Shown here: positions 58,801 through 64,000 of the stretch, one piece after another
Layout: every line of letters starts with the position of its first letter
Numbering within the stretch: the first letter of the stretch is position 1
NCBI GenBank assembly: GCA_947652115.1
Contig: OX393569.1
Coordinates: 3,637,580-3,701,579, forward strand
Source of the DNA: Blastomussa wellsi
Lineage: Eukaryota > Cnidaria > Anthozoa > Scleractinia > Plerogyridae
Reading direction: 5' to 3'
Length of the DNA stretch: 64,000 nt
Notes under the pieces: model-generated
What the model was told of the DNA's origin: nothing
The model's input: only the letters and a program-made list of their open reading frames with translations
The model's database searches: none
Position numbers and translations under genes: made by a program

Positions 58801-60903
58801 TTTAAAGTGCACCTAACCCCAAGATATTTCTTTTGCTAAAATATACCTTTGCACCAGTTTGAAACGCATTGCACCTTTCGTTTCTCCTTTTTACCAAATT
58901 CTAGTTATTTATAGCATTCAAATATTATGAAAAACTGTTCATCATTTGTTCCATGTCCAAGTCAGAAGGGGTGTGATAAATTATATATTGTATACTCCAT
59001 TTCAGAAAGCCAAGTGTTGGCAATCCCTCGTAATGAGTAAGATGTCCGCATGGCAGTGATTAAATTAAATTAAATAAAAGTGAAGAACAGTTGAAAATTA
59101 AAATCAAAATAAAGCTAAAATAGAGAATGATATATTTATTAACAAATACCTAACTGCAGATAGAGACTGATATGTGAGTCACTTACCCAATTAGTTCTTG
59201 GATTGAAGCTAAAGTCAACAAAATACAGTCACACGTAAGAATTTCGTAAACTGAAATATATGCTGAAAACTCATCACTCTTTAAAATAAAATGAAACAAT
59301 ACTTTTCTTGAACACTTCTAAAAGTAATTTATATATGATGGGGCACACATTAAGACGACAAGAGACATGTCAAGAAAAGGTAATATTTTTGGGGCAAGTA
59401 ACGTACCGGCAAGGCTGACAGGTATAATTACACACTGATCATATTGACCTACTGGATAAGGGTCTAAATAGCTGGTGATGTGCTGCCTCATGGCTATAGA
59501 GCAGTTTTCACTTGAGTATCAAAAGTAATTAGGAAATTGGTTTGGTTTTGCATCACTAAACACTCAGTGATTGGTTGAGTGTAATTACTCCGAGTTTTGA
59601 TTGGATCACTGGATTTGTGATTGGCAAAAGTAATTACCAATTTGGTTTTACAATACTCAATTGAAACTCATTCTATTACAAGGTGAGATCTATTAGTTGA
59701 TGAGGAAACATTTTTGTTGAAACATAAAATGATATCCTTCCAAAAATAGAAATGACTCACCAGCCATGCCAAGTCCTCGACACTGCCGCTTCATATCTCT
59801 CACACCACTAGCTGGTCTGTCAAGATCAGACATGAATGCTTGTCTTGTTGCATGCACCTGTTAAATGAACATTCAATCTTAAATACAACTGGAAAGACCA
59901 GTGAAAGGGTGCACCAAAAATGTCATAAACAACTTAAGCCAGTATTTTTAATATGTCTGACTAAGTAACCCAGATAGAGGAAAAAAGCTACTCAGGACAA
60001 GAATAAGCCTTGGGGAGGGTCAAGTAGCTAGACTGCTACACTGGAGGAGAGCAGACTAGATTTTCATTCCTCTAAAAACAAAAATGCTGCTGAATGTCAC
60101 TTTATTGCAGCTAGCTCATTACCAAAAGCGTGGCAATTGTTTCAACTGAAAGAGAATACTGAAAACCAGACTGTGCTGTTCAAAAGTCAACTTTGAAAGA
60201 ATGAACGAGAAAGAATATGGTAAGAAACCTCCAGACCTCACGTAATTTCAAAAAAAAAATTCACAATTATTATGTATTAAATGAAATTTGAAGGACTGGT
60301 GCTTCCAAGTCTTGTTCATTCATGCCCAATGTTAAAAGCCCTGTGTGACCATGAAAGAATAGTTTGAACACAAAATTCCAACAATGGACAATAAGAACAA
60401 ATTAAAAATAATGTTCATCTTACCCTTCTTCTGGTTGTATCCACTGGCATGACAGAGCTTTCTCTTTCCATACATTCCTCGCTACAATAAAGCTTTTCTT
60501 CATTCACAAATTCCTCACTGTTTATTTCTTCCCCACAAGTGTGACAGCTCAGTGCTGGTGCCGTCTCCTCGTGCTTCAGGCTCAAATTTCTCACTACTTC
60601 ATCTGATGCAAATGTCGCTTCTTCCCCAGATTCTAAACTATCAACCATTCTGATTTCAGACGTTGGTATTTTAAGACAAAGCTTTGGGACTTTCCTTGGT
60701 TTGTCAAAATCCTAAAAAAGAAATCCAGACAGGTAAAATTAACAGCTGTGAAATACTTAAGCACCAAAGTATAGAGTTTGTCACCTTGTATTGAAAAGCT
60801 TTGACGTATGGTTCAAAAGCAACTTGTTCCAAACACTCATTGGTTAATTCAAAGTTTCTCTTTAGCATCTGTGCATAATTAGGAGGTTGCGCCTTTTTAA
60901 GCA
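46021..60903 (-). CDS. MYT1: MYT1/ST18-family C2HC zinc-finger transcription factor (N-terminus and two exons incomplete)
   Basis: Minus-strand exons joined by phase: 60903..60785, 60711..60424, 59857..59761, 59208..59187, 57920..57858, 57170..57142, (one phase 1-to-2 exon not found), 55952..55890, 54950..54904, 54556..54520, 54356..54294, (exon ending 53981, mostly in the N gap), 53837..53283, 52419..52401, 51921..51791, 51193..51163, 50603..50541, 50006..49950, 49854..49792, 49519..49467, 49131..49098, 48546..48484, 47815..47682, 46454..46021 (stop TAA). Seven fingers of the form CPT..CDG.GH..G....HRS..GCP are the MYT1-family DNA-binding modules (AAGTT-type sites). An acidic Ser-rich exon sits between fingers 3 and 4, and the C-terminus is a coiled coil, as in vertebrate MYT1/ST18. 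In vertebrates these are nuclear repressors in neural and endocrine differentiation. The N-terminal exons are not MYT1-like (see their entry). Confidence 0.9.
46574..46631 (-). other. Candidate alternative first coding exon for the coiled-coil tail
   Basis: ATG at 46631 with an in-frame TAA immediately before it encodes [19 protein letters not shown] and ends at a consensus donor (AAAG|GTAAGC) in phase 1, exactly the phase needed by the last MYT1 exon 120 bp downstream. A transcript starting here would give a 163-aa coiled-coil protein without zinc fingers. It cannot be an internal exon in this frame because of the upstream stop. Confidence 0.5.
47068..47275 (+). mobile_element. tRNA-derived SINE, family A
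   Basis: Head: GGTTGGCGCAGTGGTGAGAG (A box) and GGGTTTGATTCTGG (B box); body: CATATGTGGGTTGAGTCCGC and TTTTCTCCTCGCTCCGAGG. Antisense to the MYT1-type gene, in its last intron. Same family as 16740-16930. Confidence 0.75.
47312..47547. repeat. MITE with AAAGGAGCTACGTCA termini, copy 1
   Basis: Starts AAAGGAGCTACGTCACGATAT and ends AATTAGCTCCTTT. The interior shares AGGAAGAAAAACACCAAAGG and GGAGAAGATTGAAACGGATT with copy 2 at 48770-49006. Confidence 0.75.
48484..48546 (-). other. MYT1-type finger 7 exon (63 nt)
   Basis: [20 protein letters not shown], entered and left in phase 2. The following exon (47815..47682) supplies SLSGCPLV and a Lys/Glu-rich helix. Confidence 0.9.
48770..49006. repeat. 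MITE with AAAGGAG...GACGTAGCTCCTTT termini, copy 2
   Basis: Second copy of the 47312 element, about 80% alike by eye and in the same orientation in another MYT1 intron. Confidence 0.75.
49208..49398. repeat. Foldback MITE with CTCAG..TCAAAACGAGTC arms
   Basis: Left GCCTCAGCGTCAAAACGAGT and right ACTCGTTTTGAAACTGAGGG are inverted, continuing outward to ATTTCCGAGTTCTCTTTTG and its partner. Confidence 0.7.
49792..49854 (-). other. MYT1-type finger 6 exon (63 nt)
   Basis: [20 protein letters not shown], both borders in phase 2. The completing [10 protein letters not shown] is in exon 49519..49467. This is the closest of the seven to the vertebrate consensus. Confidence 0.92.
50055..50160 (+). 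mobile_element. tRNA-derived SINE, family B, internally deleted
   Basis: The head (GAGCGGCAGAGTGGCCTTATGG) is joined directly to body text (GCTGGGGGTAACCCTGTGGTG), lacking the middle seen at 29186-29460. Confidence 0.5.
50541..50603 (-). other. MYT1-type finger 5 exon (63 nt)
   Basis: [20 protein letters not shown], both borders in phase 2. Exon 50006..49950 adds [11 protein letters not shown] and also carries the linker to finger 6, so the spacer exon found elsewhere has been lost here. Confidence 0.92.
50655..50745 (-). mobile_element. tRNA-like SINE head
   Basis: On the minus strand GCTCAGTTGTTAGTCTAGAG (A box) and GGGTTCAAATCCC (B box) form a tRNA-like unit. The body is unlike families A-C. 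Confidence 0.5.
51233..51665. repeat. Composite foldback repeat, copy 1
   Basis: The left part (CAGCTAAAACTGGGGAATAT paired with ATATTCCCCAGTTTT) and right part (CAATAGCCTCCATTTGG...ATGCTCGGA paired with TCCGAGCAT...GAGGCTATTG) each fold back. Parts recur at 54653-54845. Confidence 0.6.
51791..51921 (-). other. MYT1-type finger 4 exon, intron-less finger (131 nt)
   Basis: [20 protein letters not shown] continues directly into RLSGCPRVV in the same exon, so the intron that splits the other fingers is absent. It enters in phase 2 and leaves in phase 1. Confidence 0.92.
51976..52171. repeat. Foldback element with GGGGACAAG / CAAGTTGTGGGGACC arms
   Basis: CCTGCAACAAGATGTGGGGAC at the left pairs with GTCCCCACAACTTGTTGC at the right. 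GGACAAGTC also recurs on both sides. Confidence 0.5.
52726..52856. repeat. (AATC)n microsatellite
   Basis: About 130 bp of AATC/AACC units in a MYT1 intron; same unit type as the large array at 35105-36305. Confidence 0.96.
52985..53075 (+). repeat. Interspersed repeat, copy 2 (TTTGGGCAAG.CAACTTGGGAG)
   Basis: Reverse-complement match to 43366-43455, located in an intron of the MYT1-type gene. Confidence 0.7.
53283..53837 (-). other. Acidic Ser-rich exon of the MYT1-type gene (555 nt)
   Basis: It encodes 185 residues between fingers 3 and 4: an [17 protein letters not shown] stretch, a Thr/Val/Ala-rich middle, and a strongly acidic end ([26 protein letters not shown]). Vertebrate MYT1 proteins carry acidic and serine-rich regulatory stretches outside the fingers. 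Bounded by phase-1 junctions on both sides. Confidence 0.88.
54012..54211. other. Assembly gap (200 N)
   Basis: Exactly 200 N, probably a placeholder length. The exon completing finger 3 should lie here; its 3' end seems to survive just outside (donor at 53981/53980). Confidence 0.98.
54294..54356 (-). other. MYT1-type finger 3 exon (63 nt)
   Basis: [20 protein letters not shown], both borders in phase 2. The completing S..GCP exon is not visible because of the gap. Confidence 0.9.
54653..54845. repeat. Composite foldback repeat, copy 2 (shorter)
   Basis: It shares CCAGCTAAAACTGGGGAATAT and ATATTTGAAGGA(C/T)AATAA with 51233-51665 in the same order. Confidence 0.55.
55890..55952 (-). other. 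MYT1-type finger 2 exon (63 nt)
   Basis: [20 protein letters not shown], phase 2 at both borders, completed by [13 protein letters not shown] in 54950..54904. Confidence 0.92.
56283..56312. repeat. (GATA)n microsatellite
   Basis: Seven AGAT units followed by AGTTTATTGAAATTACCC, probably the terminus of an unidentified non-LTR element. Confidence 0.85.
57858..57920 (-). other. MYT1-type finger 1 exon (63 nt)
   Basis: [20 protein letters not shown], phase 2 at both borders, completed by [10 protein letters not shown] in 57170..57142. It follows a 22-nt spacer exon (59208..59187, ASIQELI). Confidence 0.92.
57921..59186. other. Intron of the MYT1-type gene, no recognised features
   Basis: AT-rich intron between the 22-nt spacer exon and finger 1. 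The 58577-58786 minus-strand ORF has no domain. Confidence 0.4.
59500..59670. repeat. Interspersed MITE, GCAGTTTTCACTTGAGT family, copy 2
   Basis: The left GAGCAGTTTTCACTTGAGTA and right TACTCAATTGAAACTC ends are imperfect inverted repeats. The internal blocks match 10669-10870. Confidence 0.65.
60424..60903 (-). other. N-terminal exons of the MYT1-type gene with a Cys4 finger
   Basis: Exon 60903..60785 encodes [20 protein letters not shown] and on; exon 60711..60424 (96 codons) ends DTTRRR and contains SCHTCGEEI...[10 protein letters not shown], a C-x2-C...C-x3-C cluster resembling FCS/TRASH-type metal-binding fingers. Exon 59857..59761 follows (phase 0 then 1). No initiating Met was fixed: the first exon opens in phase 1, so at least one more exon lies upstream. 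Confidence 0.7.
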
Positions 60904-60910
60904 CTAAGGT

Positions 60911-61210
60911 AGGTAAGGTAAAGTCTGCATTCGGGCCTAGTGGCCCATCAAGCCGCAGCTTATCCCAGATTCTGTAGCATGAAGCAACAGAGAGTATTGC
61001 TACTCCACCCAGGATGGGATGCTAGTCCATCGCAGGGTTCCCCCCCAGCATTATTTTGCCAGTACCCATTTATACACCTGGGTGAAGAGAGGCACTGTGA
61101 GAGTAAAGTGTCTTGCCAAAGAACACAATGCAGTGCCCCAGCTAGAGGCTCGAACCTGGACCGTTCTGATCCGAAGTCCAGCGCACTAACTAGCGCACTA
61201 GCTGGGCTTA
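60911..61210 (-). mobile_element. tRNA-derived SINE, family B
   Basis: Full-length copy on the minus strand: a tRNA-like head at about 61130-61206 (GGTCCAGGTTCGAGCC), body CCACCCAGGATGGGATGCTAG (plus-strand reading), and a 3' tail of TTACC/TACC repeats. The tail abuts the acceptor of the first recognised MYT1 exon. Sense to that gene. Confidence 0.75.
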
Positions 61211-62530
61211 AAAGTTTTTAATTTTGTCCATATATAAAGGGAGGTCCCAACAGCTAGCAAATGAAACTAAAACTTTATCACTCTTTACTTCTAAAATATG
61301 ACTGTTCTTTGACTACTAAAAATATAAATGTTAATATTAAGATATACCATTTGCAAATCAAAGGTCAAAACCATAAATAATTCCTTATGTAGGATACTTA
61401 AGTTGGTAATGAGCATTTTATGCTGAATGTCAAATGTGAATTGACCAATTTCGATATTTTAAAATTCAGCCTAAAACAACAGCCCTCAGCACGAGGCTCC
61501 CGGGTATAAATTATCGAGTTTGTGGGATTTATTCCCCTGGGCCTCGCCATGATGTCTATTGTTTTAGGCTGAATATTAAAAAATCAAAATTGGTCTATTG
61601 AATTATTTTTTTGAATTAATGGACAGGCCAAAGTATATAGATTTAACGAGTATTCAACATAGTGGAAAAGGAAAGTGCAAATTAAAGAATAAAGAAAACA
61701 GGAAAGGTTACTTGGGAATAACAACTTAATTGACCAAATTTATTTACAAACACGACTGACAATTTTCTTCTCCATCTTTCCACAGCATTGTGTATGACCT
61801 TTTGAATTGGGTAGCTTATCTTGCCTAACATATGCCAATCAGGATCGTGTGGACAATGAAAGCTATTCCAGTCAGTTGACAGTATCTTAATATTATTAAC
61901 ACCCTGCAGGCAGCTGGTGAAAAAAAAAATATGAAACAACAACACCAACGGGAAAAAATACAAAATACAAGATCTAAGAACTAATGACAACCATAAAAGT
62001 CCTAAGCCCTGGGCTGATATTAGCTCAGCAAAGCCATGTTTTAATTTGTGGGAGGGTTATATATTGAGGCACAGAAAATATTTTTGGATGGAAATTCGCA
62101 TTTCCAAAATCACTGGAAACCTTTCAGGACACCTGGACTGATTTTTTTTGCAAAATTTAAATTCCACAAAGTGGAGGAGGGACAGGGTAGGCAAGACACA
62201 AAAAGCCAGATATATTTTTAGGATGTTTAGAGCATCAGAAGATTTTTAGAAAATTTGAGGATTTGTTTACTAATTGGTGACTGCTAAACTGCAATCCAAT
62301 TGTTCAGCAGTGTTTCCTATTTCTTATGCACTTGAATGCCTTGTTTAATAAAAGCACTATCTAGAGTACTAAATGTGTATGAGGTTTTCTTTGCAGGGGA
62401 GAGCTGAGGTTACATTAAAGAAAAATTGTGAGATAAAAGAAGATTTTTAGAAAATAATTTTGAGTTATATTAGGGGCAACAGTACTGGCAATTTCCGGAT
62501 AGATTTTTAGAGCATTTTTTCTGGATATTT
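61211..62530. other. Upstream region of the MYT1-type gene
   Basis: Contains one unexplained ORF (61682-61990) and a foldback AATTCAGCCTAAAACAA / TTGTTTTAGGCTGAATA around 61470-61580. No first exon was recognised. Confidence 0.4.
61682..61990 (-). CDS. Unassigned ORF, exon-like
   Basis: After a possible acceptor (CTGCCTGCAG at about 61903) the frame encodes GVNNIKILSTDWNSFHCPHD and a basic helix HNAVERWRRKLSVVFVNK. The Trp/His/Cys-rich composition looks like protein, but no family is recognised and the available donors do not match the phase of the MYT1 exon downstream. Confidence 0.25.
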   Translation of the reverse strand: MSLVLRSCILYFFPLVLLFHIFFFTSCLQGVNNIKILSTDWNSFHCPHDPDWHMLGKISYPIQKVIHNAVERWRRKLSVVFVNKFGQLSCYSQVTFPVFFIL

Positions 62531-62544
62531 GTGTCTAGGCCTAG

Positions 62545-62765
62545 GACAGGGGCAGGAGCCAAGGAGAATAGGGGACGGGAGGGGTGCAGGAGGTGGGAGA
62601 ATAGGGAACAGGAGGGTACAGGAGGCAGGAGAATAGGGGACAGGAGGTGGGACAATAGGGAACAGGAGGGGTATAGGAGGCTGGAGAATGGAAGACAGGA
62701 AGGGTACAGGAGGCAGGAGAATAGAGGACTACAGGAGGGTGGGGAAGAAAAGACAGGGAGCAGGG
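62545..62765. repeat. Purine minisatellite (GGGAACAGGAGG...)
   Basis: About 220 bp of degenerate units such as GAGAATAGGGAACAGGAGGG and TACAGGAGGCAGGAGAATAG, entirely purine-rich on the plus strand. Open frames on both strands are artefacts. Confidence 0.9.
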
Positions 62766-62789
62766 GGATTTTTTAAGCAATTTATGGTA

Positions 62790-64000
62790 ACTACCTTATT
62801 TCACCCTGTTCCAGTCCCCTTCCCCACCGCCTCTTTTAGCTTACTTGCCACCCAAGGTGCTGACTTGTCACCAAGGTGCAGGTTTAGGGCTTTAAAAAGT
62901 GTTGTCCAGTCATTCTGTGGCGGAAATTTCATGCTCACTTGCCCAGTGGACAAGGGTCCAGGCAAATGGTGTACCCACTAAATTGTAAAAAAAGTAAACT
63001 AGGACAAACATACAACTGCCACAGGCAAGCAAAATATGATACCAGCTTGTCCAAAGGGCAAGCTGGCATTTAAGATTTTTTGAACAAGCCCCGAGGTTGC
63101 AAGGGTTGGCCAGCTGCATAATAGGGATGAGACAACACAAGCACTGACTGGCCTCAACGGAAACCCTCAACAGCTGAAGGCATCTGCAGCTGATCTCCAG
63201 TTTGCAACGTCACCAGAAAGATATACTTTAAAAACTCTTCAGTGACTGGGAAATATGCATGCAAATAATTCTAAAACGTTTTCATGCTCGAGTGGTTCCT
63301 TTCATGGCATGAAAGCGTCAGCTTGGGGTGAGAAGGGTTAAAGTTGCTCCATTTAATTTCTTTGAATTTGTTTTGACATGACACCAAATCCTACAGATAA
63401 AGAGGTAAAACAACTGTCATGTGCCACAACTTGACACCTAACTTTTTAATAAGTAGATCTCAAATGACAGGCTTTGCAATAAAATTTGTAGACCTGTATA
63501 TTTTGCACCCAATATAAAGACGAACAAAAATGAACTTCTCATGCAAATAAGTTGTGCATTTTTTAAAGCTGTCAAACGAAAATAATTTGTGAAATTTTCT
63601 TCTTATTGGGGTAATTTGAACACATTTTATTCCAATCTACAAATAATATCACCAAAGTATTCACTAGATTCCACTCATATCTATCTTATAATTGTTTAAA
63701 ATTCCTGGCCTTTCTCGAATTTCTATCCTAAAACTGCAAGACAACCAAAGAAACTAGTTAATGACAAGCGCTATGTGTTTTGGTAATGACACCAGGCTGC
63801 AATTAACATTTCTCGCTTTCATGTTACGCGCAGGTCTTCTACAAAATATTTCACGAAATCAATACAATTTCCAAGGGAAGTTAACAACTCCACGGAAACT
63901 GACCATCCGATGAGAAAACTAAGTCGGATCAAACTTTTAAAATCTAAAACCTCTTTAGATGAGAGAAAGGCGGCAGGGGACGGCATTAAAAATGCAATTC
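62790..64000. other. Terminal interval, nothing recognised
   Basis: No domain-bearing ORF, splice-supported exon or clear repeat is visible up to the window end. Confidence 0.4.

Noticed and set aside
1..64000. CRISPR arrays, operons, ribosome binding sites, phage or plasmid features
   Set aside because: None is seen; all recognised genes have spliceosomal introns and the repeats are of animal type.

Overview
The window is nuclear DNA of an animal, most likely an anthozoan cnidarian (coral-like). Genes are split by GT-AG introns, there are no operons, and small foldback elements, tRNA-derived SINEs and an L2/CR1 fragment are scattered through introns. A complete BEL/Pao retrotransposon is present. 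The taxon is inferred from the overall repeat style and the THAP relic, not from a marker gene.

Layout. (1) 1-2023: the last two coding exons of an ABHD6-like lipase (+), with a truncated L2/CR1 element in the intron between them. (2) 2939-8761: a BEL/Pao element (-) with two LTRs that read as identical, a 4-5 bp target duplication and one frameshift. (3) 8.8-18.7 kb: mostly non-coding, with foldback elements, a SINE, a Penelope-like terminal fragment and a 54-bp minisatellite. (4) 18.7-31.6 kb: a multi-exon + strand gene. Its product joins an FES-motif beta-trefoil-like domain (AbfB-like) to two Tudor-like repeats and a long tail with an internal duplication. Almost every junction is phase 1. 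(5) 33.2-36.4 kb: a complete four-exon type II membrane sialyltransferase gene (-) of 335 aa, convergent with the previous gene. Several family-invariant motif residues look substituted, and intron 1 is filled by a 1.2-kb AATC-type repeat. (6) 36.4-46 kb: gene-poor, with a frameshifted THAP exon (-), an SDSSDE-type relic (+) and foldback elements. (7) 46.0-60.9 kb: a MYT1/ST18-family transcription factor gene (-) with seven C2HC fingers, an acidic serine-rich exon and a C-terminal coiled coil. A 200-N gap (54012-54211) probably hides part of one finger. Most fingers are encoded by identical 63-nt phase-2 exons, which points to tandem exon duplication. (8) 61-64 kb: a SINE touching the first recognised MYT1 acceptor, one unexplained ORF and a purine minisatellite.

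The host genes are unrelated in function: lipid signalling, a chromatin-reader-like protein, Golgi glycosylation and a neural/endocrine-type transcription factor. Exon joins were worked out by hand from GT-AG signals and phase continuity and are not supported by transcripts.
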